Part shown: positions 17,045 through 25,871 of the stretch, in pieces
Numbering within the stretch: position 1 is the first letter of the stretch
Layout of the letters: each line of letters opens with the position of its first letter
From: Flavobacterium poyangense
GTDB lineage: Bacteria; Bacteroidota; Bacteroidia; Flavobacteriales; Flavobacteriaceae
Reading direction: 5' to 3'
Assembly (NCBI RefSeq): GCF_011751075.1
Contig: NZ_JAALLN010000001.1
Coordinates: 406,785 to 470,784, forward strand
Length of the DNA: 64,000 nt
The notes under the pieces: generated by a model
The model's database searches: none
The model's input: only the letters and a program-made list of their open reading frames with translations
Told to the model about the DNA's origin: nothing
Made by a program: the position numbers and the translations under genes

Positions 17045-17587
17045 TTACTTCTTTTTTGTGGCTAAATAAATACCGCCCCCCACAACTGCTGCGCCCAGTA
17101 CATACAAAAGAGTATTGTCTTTTTTAGGGGAGACAATAGCGGGTTTTGCTGTAACGGCTTTCACGGGAGTTAATTCGCCTACAGGCTGCTCCGTTACGAT
17201 ACTTTCGGACGATTCCTCTAAAGAACTGCTCTCGTTTTGTCCGGCTGTATCTGTAGGCATTGGGGCGTAGGAGGCAGGAACTAAACTACTCACAGGCTCA
17301 ACTTGTGGTCGAACAGCGCCTACAATTTTTTTCCCGAAGTTGGTCTTAGAAAGGGCTACACCTTTTCTAACGACTTTGGACTTCGCCACTTTTTTTATCA
17401 GTTTTCCTCCTTTTGAGTTCATCACCTTAGATAATACACCTCCACCAACTGGAACAAATCCCGCTGCTATTGGAGCTGCAAACTTGGCGACTTTAACTGC
17501 GTTTTTTAAACTCACATTTCTAAGTCTAATTTTTTTCATCCACTTGGGTTTTCCTAATCCCGTGTCTTCTGCATTTATTAGTATCAT
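17045..17587 (-). CDS. basic phage protein with C-terminal membrane anchor
   Basis: 180 aa. The first ~100 residues are strongly basic and hydrophobic (KKIRLRNVSLKNAVKVAKFA, AGFVPVGGGVLSKVM); a Ser/Glu/Pro linker follows; the end is one membrane helix with a Lys tail (LYVLGAAVVGGGIYLATKKK). A good Shine-Dalgarno (AAGGAAGT) precedes the ATG at 17587. The basic domain might contact DNA and the tail the viral membrane, a combination used by internal-membrane phages; that is inference. Confidence 0.55.
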   Translation of the reverse strand: MILINAEDTGLGKPKWMKKIRLRNVSLKNAVKVAKFAAPIAAGFVPVGGGVLSKVMNSKGGKLIKKVAKSKVVRKGVALSKTNFGKKIVGAVRPQVEPVSSLVPASYAPMPTDTAGQNESSSLEESSESIVTEQPVGELTPVKAVTAKPAIVSPKKDNTLLYVLGAAVVGGGIYLATKKK

Positions 17588-17601
17588 ACTTCCTTGTTTA
17601 A

Positions 17602-18303
17602 TTAATTATTCTTTAAAAATAAAGCGCTAAAGAATGCTCCAATTCCTAAGTAAACAGGAAGGTTAGAGCTTTTCTTTGCAACGATTGGGGTTTTCTTTGC
17701 AAAGCCTTTGCGATTTGTTTTGGGAGCGTTTAAGCCGTAATGCGGTAAATTAACTTCTGTGTCGTGTGCCATAGTATAAATAGGTTCTCGGTTGGTACTG
17801 GTTGTTCCGTCTATGACAAAATAGCCTTGTTTGATATCGCCTGTTTCTTGATTCAGCGGGACAATTACATAAACATGTGTAAACAAATCGGGTCTTAAAC
17901 TGGGTTGCTTGATTTGCCTAATAAAGTGTCGTATTCCCATATTCACCAGAAAGGAGCTTGCAAAAATGGAATAGGTTTTACAATCTACCCCCTCAGCTCG
18001 CTTTTTAAAAGCGCAGGCAGGGCTTCGAAGCATTTGTTCCACACCGTCGGCTTTGTACTGGATATGGTTGTATAAAAACCAGTATATTTTATCACAGGTT
18101 TCTTTAAGGGTATTTTGTTGCAAAAGCTTTGCAACTTCCGTTGTCTGATAGTTATACTTGACAACCATTTGTTTTATCATTCTGACCGTATCAAAAGTAT
18201 TGCCGTTGCCGAGGTTAGTCTTATCACAGCTAACCTCTGGAAACAACGGCTCATACTCCTGACCGCCTAAGATGTTCCTTTGTAACAAGTTATCAATATC
18301 CAT
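17602..18303 (-). CDS. transglutaminase-fold cysteine protease-like protein with C-terminal membrane tail
   Basis: 233 aa. Cys108 in AEGVDCKTYSIFASSFL, His143 in LFTHVYVIVPL and Asp165 in YFVIDGT form the Cys-His-Asp triad and spacing of transglutaminase-like cysteine proteases. A C-terminal hydrophobic segment (PVYLGIGAFFSALFL) would anchor it in a membrane. It is the first gene of the late operon. A maturation protease or a lysin acting on cross-links is plausible; substrate unknown. Sequence upstream to 18452 stays open but has no start I favour over the ATG at 18303. Confidence 0.7.
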   Translation of the reverse strand: MDIDNLLQRNILGGQEYEPLFPEVSCDKTNLGNGNTFDTVRMIKQMVVKYNYQTTEVAKLLQQNTLKETCDKIYWFLYNHIQYKADGVEQMLRSPACAFKKRAEGVDCKTYSIFASSFLVNMGIRHFIRQIKQPSLRPDLFTHVYVIVPLNQETGDIKQGYFVIDGTTSTNREPIYTMAHDTEVNLPHYGLNAPKTNRKGFAKKTPIVAKKSSNLPVYLGIGAFFSALFLKNN

Positions 18304-18784
18304 TTGTCTCGTTTTCGTTCTTGTGTTAGGTTGTTAGGCTTATCGATTACAAATATGCGGAGCTTATTTCGGTACGATTCAGGATTTACAAGGGTAACGG
18401 GAGGTTTCATAGCATTGCAAAGCTTTGCAAAGGCTTTGCAATGGTTTTGCAATGGAGCACAAAGACTTGTTACATAAAAGGTTAGAAAATCTACTTTTTA
18501 AAATAAAAATCTACTTACAATTGTTTTTGTAGGATAAAATGTATACTTTCGTTTTTTTTTAAGAAAAAACTGTAATGTTAGCCCCATGCCTTACAGAAAA
18601 TAGTACACAATACTACAATTTTGTAAAAAGTAAGTAGTAATGAGTAATTATTTAAGATTAAAGAATTTGTTGAATAATTACATTAGTAAGATAATTTACG
18701 GATGATTTTGAATTAAAAACGGGAACTAACCAAATCCAATTCAGCCCTGCAAAATGCGAAATGAAATGGTAAATAAGCACAAGA
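18304..18784. other. divergent control region between late operon and lipoprotein genes
   Basis: No supported gene. Contains a run of TTTGCAAAG/CTTTGCAA motifs at 18412-18450, the two AATCTAC half-sites at 18488-18514 and very AT-rich sequence. It should carry the leftward late promoter and the rightward promoter of the lipoprotein genes. Confidence 0.5.
18488..18514 (-). promoter_or_regulatory. tandem half-sites of the 60-bp element
   Basis: AATCTAC at 18488-18494 and 18508-18514, 20 bp apart, both in direct orientation, each in an AAAATCTACTT context like the arm of the 60-bp element but without a facing arm. Two helical turns apart, upstream of the late operon. Confidence 0.45.
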
Positions 18785-20233
18785 ATGAAAATTAAAAATG
18801 CGATTAAAGCTGTTTTTATTTTTAGTATTGCAATGCTCACGGTCAATTGTGAAACTGAAAAGTTAGCCATTGATGAACAAGCGCATCAAACTAAAACGAT
18901 CTTATCAGCTAAAAAATGGTTTAAGGAGTATGAATCCAGTGGTAAAAATTATGAATTAGTCCAAAACTTAAATTACGATTGGGCAGAAGCAAACTTTACA
19001 AAATCAGAAGACGGTACACCCACTATTATTGTACCTGTTCTGGAACTCAAAAAAGATGAGCGAGAATTTTGGGAACAAAAATTGTATATTTATAAATTAG
19101 ATGATAACAAGTTTAAAGCTCTTGTGTTTGAAGCGTATTCTAATAAAAATGTGAAACCGGAGAGTCAAGTTGTAGACGGGGGAGATTTTACGGGTTATAT
19201 GACGGTTTGGGATTTAAAAACGGGTCCGGTGCGAGCTGCTAAATTTGAAAGTAATCATTTAGTTGAAGAGGGAGTTGCTGAATTTTCAATTAATAGAAAT
19301 ATGACAGGTAAAGCTCCACCTGATGCTCCATGTGTTTATGCTGATTTTGGTGATGGTGGATGCGGTGGTTTATCAGGTGGTGATGGTCCGGCAATTCCGC
19401 TAAGACCGGTTATTGTAACAGGGCCAAGTACGGGAACTCCGGTGATATATAATCCACGTCCTCCTATACCAACACCAACAGGTGGCGGTACAACTCCGGG
19501 CGGTTATACAAATCCGGGTGGTGGAAGCAGCAATGGCGGAACACCTCCACCTCCTGCTACAACTCCTTGTAATCAACTCAAAGGGCTTACAGATGTTCAT
19601 AAAGCCGGGAATATGAAAATTCATATTGATTGGTTAAAAGGAAAAGTAAAAGCTCCTGTTAATAATGTAGAACATACTGTAGAAGTAGAAAGAAGAATGA
19701 ATTATGATGCAACATATAGGTACGAATATACTCAGATAACATCGCAAAATGAGTTTAATTCTCCAGCGACGACAGGTGAAAGATATGTTGGTAGTGCACA
19801 TTCGCATCCCGAAAGAGGGGTTGCAATGTTTTCTTTTCAGGATGTACGACTTTTAAGGGATACTTATGAGCAAGCCGGTTCAGAGATAAAACAGGATACT
19901 TTTGTAATGGTTGTTGTTAAAGATAAATCAAACAACGTACATACTTATGCTATAAAAGTAAATGATTTTAATGCATTAAACACCAATGTAAATGCGGTAT
20001 GGAATAATACCAAATATTCCAGATATAGCACAGAAGGAGAAAAACTTGATAAAATTCATGAAGACCAAGCAATTACATACAGTAAAAGCGATGGAGAACT
20101 AGAAAAAAGTTTTCTTCAGCAATTTGCCTCTTTCGGAATATCTATTTACAAAGCAGATGAGTTGCTTACCAAATGGGATAAGTTAGAGATCGATAAAACA
20201 GCAAATAAAGCAACCGCAGTACCTTGCGCTTAA
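18785..20233 (+). CDS. lipoprotein with JAMM/JAB-like C-terminal domain (cargo)
   Basis: 482 aa. A signal peptide ends in the lipobox LTVNC (Cys22). Residues ~25-190 form an unknown N-terminal domain; ~195-260 is a Gly/Pro/Thr-rich linker; the C-terminal domain has AHSHPERG...FSFQD with H339, H341 and D353, the metal-binding pattern of JAB/JAMM isopeptidases (one residue longer than usual between HxH and S). It is transcribed opposite to the phage late genes with a second lipoprotein, so is likely a lysogenic-conversion gene acting at the cell surface or periplasm. Peptidase activity is inferred from the motif. Confidence 0.6.
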   Translation: MKIKNAIKAVFIFSIAMLTVNCETEKLAIDEQAHQTKTILSAKKWFKEYESSGKNYELVQNLNYDWAEANFTKSEDGTPTIIVPVLELKKDEREFWEQKLYIYKLDDNKFKALVFEAYSNKNVKPESQVVDGGDFTGYMTVWDLKTGPVRAAKFESNHLVEEGVAEFSINRNMTGKAPPDAPCVYADFGDGGCGGLSGGDGPAIPLRPVIVTGPSTGTPVIYNPRPPIPTPTGGGTTPGGYTNPGGGSSNGGTPPPPATTPCNQLKGLTDVHKAGNMKIHIDWLKGKVKAPVNNVEHTVEVERRMNYDATYRYEYTQITSQNEFNSPATTGERYVGSAHSHPERGVAMFSFQDVRLLRDTYEQAGSEIKQDTFVMVVVKDKSNNVHTYAIKVNDFNALNTNVNAVWNNTKYSRYSTEGEKLDKIHEDQAITYSKSDGELEKSFLQQFASFGISIYKADELLTKWDKLEIDKTANKATAVPCA

Positions 20234-20246
20234 ACAACAAATAACT

Positions 20247-20846
20247 ATGAAAAACTATTTTAATTTTGCAGTATTCTTTATTCTTTTAAACAGCTGCATG
20301 GCTCAAAATCCTGTACGTGATATAATGGACGTATCATTTCCGCCTAACGATAAAGATAAAGGGGTTTATTTTAAAGATACTAAAAATGTACTAAACGGTT
20401 ATGACGGTACTTACCTTTACACCAATGGCACTAAGTTATTTAAAATAAAACTGCAAAAAAATGTTATGATTAATAATGGCTATAATTATGAAGATTTAAT
20501 AGTCGGAGAGTACCAATTAATTGAAAACGGAGTTGAAAAAGTTAATACGTTAGACCGGTTAACGTCAACAAGTTTCAATAACAATATAAGCGGCTCACTG
20601 GTATTAACTGGCACTAAATGGGGATGTAACGATTGTAGAGCTGATGAAAAGAGATTAAGACTTGGTTTTATCGAAGCGACATCTCCCCATATAGGAGAAA
20701 TTGAAATTAGAAAGACAACCGTAGGTGGTAAAGATGCCATTTTAGTAAATCTTTGGTATAGCGGACCTATTATTGTTAAAGAAGGTGCTCCAAAGCCAAA
20801 GGATGGAGTTGTTAGGGCTGGTGAATATATTATGATAAAACAATAA
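20247..20846 (+). CDS. small secreted or lipoprotein partner
   Basis: 199 aa with an N-terminal signal ending in a lipobox-like LLNSC (Cys17), then a beta-rich domain with two CxxC-region cysteines (GCNDCRADE). It starts 13 nt after the JAB-like gene and is followed by a terminator, so the two form a small operon. It could be an accessory or protective partner of the JAB-like protein; no family recognised. Confidence 0.55.
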   Translation: MKNYFNFAVFFILLNSCMAQNPVRDIMDVSFPPNDKDKGVYFKDTKNVLNGYDGTYLYTNGTKLFKIKLQKNVMINNGYNYEDLIVGEYQLIENGVEKVNTLDRLTSTSFNNNISGSLVLTGTKWGCNDCRADEKRLRLGFIEATSPHIGEIEIRKTTVGGKDAILVNLWYSGPIIVKEGAPKPKDGVVRAGEYIMIKQ

Positions 20847-20865
20847 TAATCTAAAATATTAAAAT

Positions 20866-20912
20866 TTCATAAAAAAAGCAGCATTTCAATATTTTGAATG
20901 CTGCTTTTTTAC
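20866..20912. terminator. bidirectional terminator
   Basis: AAAAAAGCAGCATT / AATGCTGCTTTTTT stem between the convergent lipoprotein operon and the early minus-strand genes. Confidence 0.85.
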
Positions 20913-20920
20913 TTTAAAAG

Positions 20921-21166
20921 TTATTTTGACTGAAAATCGATTTTAAGGCGGTTTCTTATTAGAAAGGTATATTTATCCTTCTCGCCCTCTAATACCTTCT
21001 TAAAAAGCTTTATTTTAATTTCTTCGTCATTTAAGTAGCCCGAAAGCTTGTTTGCAGAGGTTAATTTTGTATTTTTGATTGGATTTGTTTTGTGATTTTC
21101 CAATACACGAATAATAAAGCTGCGATTTATTAAAGCGTTTGTTTGGTTACTAGATTTTACTGCCAT
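20921..21166 (-). CDS. small early phage protein, 81 aa
   Basis: 81 aa, basic, soluble. Contains INRSFIIRVLENHKTNPIKN, a mixed helical segment that might bind DNA, but no certain motif. Last gene before the terminator at 20866; 3 nt follow the previous gene. Confidence 0.5.
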   Translation of the reverse strand: MAVKSSNQTNALINRSFIIRVLENHKTNPIKNTKLTSANKLSGYLNDEEIKIKLFKKVLEGEKDKYTFLIRNRLKIDFQSK

Positions 21167-21169
21167 CGT

Positions 21170-21484
21170 TTATAGTATTGTATTTGATAGTTGCTTTTGT
21201 AATGCTTTTTCCTTTGCAAAGGATTTGCGATATTCATCCAACTTAATTTTTAATTCCTCCGAAAGTATAAAGCCGTCAGGAACTCCATTGCGGTCAATAA
21301 ATACAATAGCTTCAAAAGTGGATATGTTTTTAGCAAATAATCTTGCGCCTTCGGTTACATTTTTTCGGGTCTCTTTTAAAATTTCGTGTATTTCTTTTCT
21401 AATATAATCGGCTGTAAATTGGCTAATAAATAAATCTTGTAACTGGGCTTTGTTTCTTATATAATTTAAAGTTTTGAGATTCAT
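21170..21484 (-). CDS. small early phage protein, 104 aa
   Basis: 104 aa, Lys/Glu-rich and helical with an AFIVFIDRNG-like strand (IVFIDRNGVPDGFILSEEL). No membrane segment. Between two other small genes of the early block. No family recognised. Confidence 0.5.
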   Translation of the reverse strand: MNLKTLNYIRNKAQLQDLFISQFTADYIRKEIHEILKETRKNVTEGARLFAKNISTFEAIVFIDRNGVPDGFILSEELKIKLDEYRKSFAKEKALQKQLSNTIL

Positions 21485-21545
21485 AAATATTAGGTTTTGA
21501 GTAGTTGGTCGATTTGATTTATTGCTCGTTTTTTGATTGATGATT

Positions 21546-21824
21546 TTATTTTTTTTCTTTTTTCAGGAAGTCACTTAATTCATGTATTTTTTTTGAAGCT
21601 GATTTAAAAAAATCAATTTTTAAATTCAGTTGGAAAATTTCTTGTTTTTTGGAATCAATATTTTCATTTAATTTTTCTATTTCTTTTTTTTGTTCCAAAT
21701 ATTTATCCAATGCAAAAAATAATATTTCAGGAGTAGTTTTAAAATTCTGTTCTTTTGCAACCTTCTCAAGTTGTTTTTGTTGTGATGGTGTAAAACTTCG
21801 GATGTAAGTACTTTTCTTTATCAT
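21546..21824 (-). CDS. small coiled-coil phage protein
   Basis: 92 aa. The first half (YIRSFTPSQQKQLEKVAKE...TPEILFFALDKYLEQKK) resembles a short ribbon-helix-helix-like segment; the second half is a coiled coil (EIEKLNENIDSKKQEIFQLN). It could be a DNA-binding regulator. It starts 18 nt after copy 4 of the 60-bp element. Confidence 0.55.
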   Translation of the reverse strand: MIKKSTYIRSFTPSQQKQLEKVAKEQNFKTTPEILFFALDKYLEQKKEIEKLNENIDSKKQEIFQLNLKIDFFKSASKKIHELSDFLKKEKK

Positions 21825-21841
21825 GTTGTTATTTTTTTAGT

Positions 21842-21901
21842 GTAGATTTTTTTTGCTCTGATCCGCAGCTGCAGTTTGTTCCGGAATCGAAATAAATCTA
21901 C
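21842..21901 (-). repeat. 60-bp inverted-repeat element, copy 4
   Basis: Exact 60 bp, GTAGATTTATTT / AAAAAAAATCTAC with CCGG, CTGCAG and GGATC inside; just upstream of the coiled-coil protein gene. Confidence 0.92.
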
Positions 21902-21920
21902 TTTTAGTATTAGTTTATAT

Positions 21921-22160
21921 TTAATAGCCAATTATTAGACCGCCTCCGATATACATAATTGGAATACCGTCTTTTTTTTCCTGTGGTGTCCTAGTAACTG
22001 AAACACTAAAATCATGATCGTTTGTGTTTTCATCTCCATAATCCCATGTGGTTAAACTTGTGTATTTTTTGCCGTTTCCTGCAATGGTTATTTTTTCAGG
22101 TGGTATATTTTCTAAATCGGTTATGCAAATAGATAACCTGCGTAATCTTGATGTTTTCAT
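21921..22160 (-). CDS. small early phage protein, 79 aa
   Basis: 79 aa, mostly polar with a beta-type centre (DFSVSVTRTPQEKKDG) and a hydrophobic glycine-rich end (IPIMYIGGGLIIGY). It follows the 96-aa gene by 11 nt. Function unknown. Confidence 0.5.
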   Translation of the reverse strand: MKTSRLRRLSICITDLENIPPEKITIAGNGKKYTSLTTWDYGDENTNDHDFSVSVTRTPQEKKDGIPIMYIGGGLIIGY

Positions 22161-22171
22161 AGTTGCAATTT

Positions 22172-22432
22172 TTATTGTGTTGTGGATTGTTCTTTTTCTT
22201 TTACTACTTCAATTTCATCGAAAAGCCCTAACGGCACGTATATCTGATTATGCGTGTACAACTCCCGGAATGTTAGCAAATCTGTTTCCTCTGTAAAATA
22301 AAACGGTTGCGTACAAATAGCACCTGTAACAGACTGTTGAAAATAAATTGCACCAATTCTTTTGCGTCCCCATTGGTCGGCGAAATCTTCTTTTTTTGCC
22401 TCTCTTAATTTCATAAATACATACGTTGCCAT
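22172..22432 (-). CDS. small early phage protein
   Basis: 86 aa from the internal ATG (MATYVFMKLREAKKEDF) at 22432; a start at 22462 would add ten residues and overlap the next gene by 20 nt. Soluble, mixed composition, with GRKRIGAIYFQQSVTGA. No family recognised. Confidence 0.5.
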   Translation of the reverse strand: MATYVFMKLREAKKEDFADQWGRKRIGAIYFQQSVTGAICTQPFYFTEETDLLTFRELYTHNQIYVPLGLFDEIEVVKEKEQSTTQ

Positions 22433-22442
22433 AATGAGAAAA

Positions 22443-22607
22443 TCAGTATAATTGTTGTTCAATTATTTCTTCCAAATCAAAACCGTCTTCATCTTGAAGA
22501 ATATCGGGATACATTCCATTTGTGTACCATTCAAGTACTATCTTTAGCACCTGATTTCTTGTTAGTCCCAAAATTTCAATTGTGTTGTCATGAATTACTT
22601 CTTTCAT
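22443..22607 (-). CDS. small acidic phage protein, 54 aa
   Basis: 54 aa beginning MKEVIHDNTIEILGLTRNQ and ending in an acidic helix (DEDGFDLEEIIEQQLY). It fits exactly between the primase-helicase stop (22619) and the next gene, reads in the same direction and has an ATG start, so it is probably real. No family recognised. Confidence 0.55.
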   Translation of the reverse strand: MKEVIHDNTIEILGLTRNQVLKIVLEWYTNGMYPDILQDEDGFDLEEIIEQQLY

Positions 22608-22618
22608 AATATTTTGTT

Positions 22619-25576
22619 TTAAAATGGTAAATCGTCTGGGCGTTCGCCTAATTGCAATTCTCTTTCTTTAGGTGTTTTTACTTCAACATCATTGGTTCGC
22701 ACATAGAAAAATTCAAGAATGTTTCGCTTTCCTTTTTCGTTGGTATGTGGCTTTTTAATTGTTTTTTTATCGGCACTTAAATACTCAACAGGATTGAAAG
22801 TCCACTGTTTCATATCGCAATATGCCTGTAAGCTCTTTTTAAAGTTTGTTGCAGTTTTTTTGTACTTTTCGCCCGCATGCAGGGTATAAGCCTTTTGTAC
22901 TTCGTCACGCAATAAAAATTGATTTAGAGTGCCGTTTACAACTTCTTTAGTCTCGCTATCTTCATCGATCATTGAATACGTAAAATAGCCCTCACACCAG
23001 TTCATAAAGTTTTCACCCATTGAAGCCTGAATATTGGTTAAATGAATATTGTTTTGTGGGGCTTGCAATTCATTGTCTCTATTTGACAAATACAACTGAC
23101 AGCATTCCATTAAGAAAAAGTAAAATTTGTTCCATTGCTTTTCATCCCAATAGCTTGAAAACAAATCTTTATTATTGAAATCATGCGAGATTTTACGCTC
23201 TTCATTGTATTTATCAGTTTTTACGTGATAGTAATCTGAAAAAGAAATAAAGAACAAACGTCCCAATGTAGATTGATTAATTTTACCGATACCAAAATTT
23301 GAAGTTGCAGCCATTTTTCCCGCATCGTGGAACTCAACATTGTAAGGCTTCTTTGTTTTTGGATTTACAGAAATTGGACCCGTAACCCAGTTATAGAAAA
23401 ATTCTACGCCTAAATATTGGTCAATATCTTCAATTCGCAAATAATCGTTTTCTTTTGTAAAACCGTCCAGTAAGTGCGAATTTGTAGTAATGTTCTTTGA
23501 CTTTCCATTGATGTAATAATGATTATTTAATAGCTTATCTATACCATTTAATAAAACTGATTTACCGGAACGCCCGTTACTGTCTTCTTCACTTTCTTTT
23601 GGTGCATCATCCATTATGTAAATGAATTTTGCAAAAGATTCTATTTTGTAACGATGTAACAAATAGCCGATGCCAAAGCATTTATTTAAGAAATGCTTTT
23701 CCTGTATTAATCGCTCATTCTCTGTCAAACATTCAGCCGAAAGATTAAAGCGGTTTTCATTATGATATTTTTGTTTAGCTTCCTTTAGCTCTTTATTATT
23801 TGTAAAATCTCCGAAAGGTTCTTCTAACTCTTTTCTCCAAGACATGCGAGAACCGTTAATTAGATAATTCATAAAGTCGCAATCGTGTTGCAATATTTCT
23901 ACACGATCATTGCAATTGTCATCTTTGTAGTGTCTAAAACTTGATTTTTCGGCAAAAATAGTTTTATCAACTATCCTGTAATCCCAAACATAATTTTTCA
24001 AATCCTTATAAGGTTTCAATTCGATACCATCTTTAGAAATAGTTGCAAATTGATTTTTATAAAAGAATGTTTGAGTTTCTTCTGTATAGTTTTTGAAATC
24101 CAAAACTATTTTATCCATCGATAAAAGCTTTGTTTCATTGAATTGGTCGGTATTTTTAATAAGGTCAATTACCTCAATTGGCTGTCCTTTTTCGATAAGG
24201 TACATTTCAGAAAATTTACGAATATCGTTCGGGAAATATTGTTCTACAATATGTTCGTTTATTCGTATAAAAATGAACTCCTGAACTCCCGTTTTTTCAG
24301 TGTATTTTTTCTCTGGGTAATACAAATGAAAACCTTTGATTTTAAGGAAATAATGCAAGTAAGAAGTTTTAACAGACCAACGTTTTGTTTTTTCGTGTTT
24401 TTCAAAAAATTTCATTTTTAGCGCACCAGTAAGCAGGTTTCCAAACTGGAATTTTACAGCGCTTAAATCGGCTTTTTTGTAGAATTTCATCCAGTCCCTA
24501 AAATCCTTTCCGTTGCTACCGAGTTTTTCTTTTGGCAACCAAATACTTTTCATATTCCAAAATTTCTCAGCGACTTCATAGCCGTATTTAACGCCATTTT
24601 CGTCAAGGTCAGGAAGATTGTATATGTTTTTACAGATTTCCTTTAACTGGCTGTATTCTGCATAGTTGATTTGCTCACTCTCGGAGTTGTACCAAATCGG
24701 ATCATAATCTAAACTTGCAACGTTTAGACCATCAGTACCGCCAGAGGCAACAATACAATTAGGTATTTTGTAAGCGTCACGTTCGTCAATTAATCTATTT
24801 GTAGTTTTATCGTCTTTTGATTTTTTTATTTGCTTGTTGAAATCATCAATTTTTGCATTGTATTTATTAATAATTCTTTGCAATCCGTAAACGTGTCGAA
24901 CAGGTTTTTTACCTAAATAACCGTGTTTGAAACTTTTATCCTTAGAAAAAGGTGCATAGGTTTTGCACCATGTTTTTTCAGGCATATAGCAAAAGATCGG
25001 GAAACTTTCGGTTGCCGAAACTTTGATGTAATTTTTTTGATTTGTCTTTTTGTTGATGAATATTTTCTCGTAATATTCAACGGTAAAAAAATCATATTCT
25101 TTGGCTAATTCAGGCGTAATATAAGTGCCTATTACATCTAGTTGCGTGTGTTCTTTTGTTACAACATTAAACCAATCTAGTGGGCGTTTGTCTTTATCGG
25201 CAAGAGTTTTTATTTCAACAGTAGCAGTAAAAAAAGTATTATTTCCGTCAAGGTTAAAAAATTCATACAACATTTTTAGACACGGATAAAAATCTAATCC
25301 GCTTTGCTCCATTGCAATTCCGATAGGTGTAAAAAAATCGCCTCCAAAATCCTTGACACGCCAATAATTAACACCAATACTACCCTTTAAGCCTTTATCA
25401 TTTTTAACTAAATAGCAGGATGCAGTTTTATCTGTGTCCCTGTATCTAAAAGCGTTTTTATCATTTTCTAACGCTTTGCTAAAACCGTCACAGTTGTTCA
25501 GATATTTTTTTATAATATCAAGACCATTATCGGTTTTTTCGTAAAGGGTTTCAATGTTAAATTTATAGTTAGCCAT
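22619..25576 (-). CDS. primase-helicase replication protein
   Basis: 985 aa. The N-terminal ~110 residues include VKDFGGDFFTPIGIAME, resembling the end of a CHC2-type primase zinc domain but without its cysteines. A Toprim-like region follows: VASGGTDGLNVASL, then LPDLDENGVKYGYEVA near residue 320 with the DxD pair and GKDFRDWMKFY after it. The last third is a helicase with a P-loop GRSGKSVLLNGI (~665) and a sensor-like ATSNFGIGKINQSTLGR, as in D5/SF3-type phage helicases. It would unwind and prime the phage genome. It starts 13 nt after copy 5 of the 60-bp element. Confidence 0.8.
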   Translation of the reverse strand: MANYKFNIETLYEKTDNGLDIIKKYLNNCDGFSKALENDKNAFRYRDTDKTASCYLVKNDKGLKGSIGVNYWRVKDFGGDFFTPIGIAMEQSGLDFYPCLKMLYEFFNLDGNNTFFTATVEIKTLADKDKRPLDWFNVVTKEHTQLDVIGTYITPELAKEYDFFTVEYYEKIFINKKTNQKNYIKVSATESFPIFCYMPEKTWCKTYAPFSKDKSFKHGYLGKKPVRHVYGLQRIINKYNAKIDDFNKQIKKSKDDKTTNRLIDERDAYKIPNCIVASGGTDGLNVASLDYDPIWYNSESEQINYAEYSQLKEICKNIYNLPDLDENGVKYGYEVAEKFWNMKSIWLPKEKLGSNGKDFRDWMKFYKKADLSAVKFQFGNLLTGALKMKFFEKHEKTKRWSVKTSYLHYFLKIKGFHLYYPEKKYTEKTGVQEFIFIRINEHIVEQYFPNDIRKFSEMYLIEKGQPIEVIDLIKNTDQFNETKLLSMDKIVLDFKNYTEETQTFFYKNQFATISKDGIELKPYKDLKNYVWDYRIVDKTIFAEKSSFRHYKDDNCNDRVEILQHDCDFMNYLINGSRMSWRKELEEPFGDFTNNKELKEAKQKYHNENRFNLSAECLTENERLIQEKHFLNKCFGIGYLLHRYKIESFAKFIYIMDDAPKESEEDSNGRSGKSVLLNGIDKLLNNHYYINGKSKNITTNSHLLDGFTKENDYLRIEDIDQYLGVEFFYNWVTGPISVNPKTKKPYNVEFHDAGKMAATSNFGIGKINQSTLGRLFFISFSDYYHVKTDKYNEERKISHDFNNKDLFSSYWDEKQWNKFYFFLMECCQLYLSNRDNELQAPQNNIHLTNIQASMGENFMNWCEGYFTYSMIDEDSETKEVVNGTLNQFLLRDEVQKAYTLHAGEKYKKTATNFKKSLQAYCDMKQWTFNPVEYLSADKKTIKKPHTNEKGKRNILEFFYVRTNDVEVKTPKERELQLGERPDDLPF

Positions 25577-25589
25577 GTGGTTTAAAATT

Positions 25590-25649
25590 GTAGATTTTTT
25601 CTGCTCAGATCCTCAGCTGCAGTTTGCCCAGGAATTAAAATAAATCTAC
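25590..25649 (-). repeat. 60-bp inverted-repeat element, copy 5
   Basis: Exact 60 bp, arms GTAGATTTATTTT / AAAAAATCTAC, with CCTGG, CTGCAGCTG and GGATC. Immediately upstream of the primase-helicase start codon. Confidence 0.92.
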
Positions 25650-25700
25650 TTTTGAGGTTAGGTAAATCTTAAATAGTTATAATAAAGTTGTTTCTGTCAC

Positions 25701-25871
25701 TTACTTTTCTTTGGCTATGGTTGTGTAACAGATTTCTAATATTTGATTGTATAGACTATCTAATTCCGTTTTTTGGTCTGAGGTAAAAATTGGGGAAAGT
25801 GGTAAAAGCTCTTTTTGCAATTCAATTCTTTCGACGTAGGTTTTCAATTGTATTGGGGTAAATATTGCCAT
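25701..25871 (-). CDS. small phage protein, 56 aa
   Basis: 56 aa, MAIFTPIQLKTYVERIELQK at the start. Its ATG overlaps the TAA of the preceding 80-aa gene by one base (TAATG), a common coupled arrangement, so it is likely real. Helical, soluble, no family. Confidence 0.6.
   Translation of the reverse strand: MAIFTPIQLKTYVERIELQKELLPLSPIFTSDQKTELDSLYNQILEICYTTIAKEK

Noticed and set aside
18267..18452. 61-codon frame upstream of the transglutaminase-like gene
   Set aside because: It overlaps the start of that gene in another frame, includes the TTTGCAAAG repeats and shows no family likeness.
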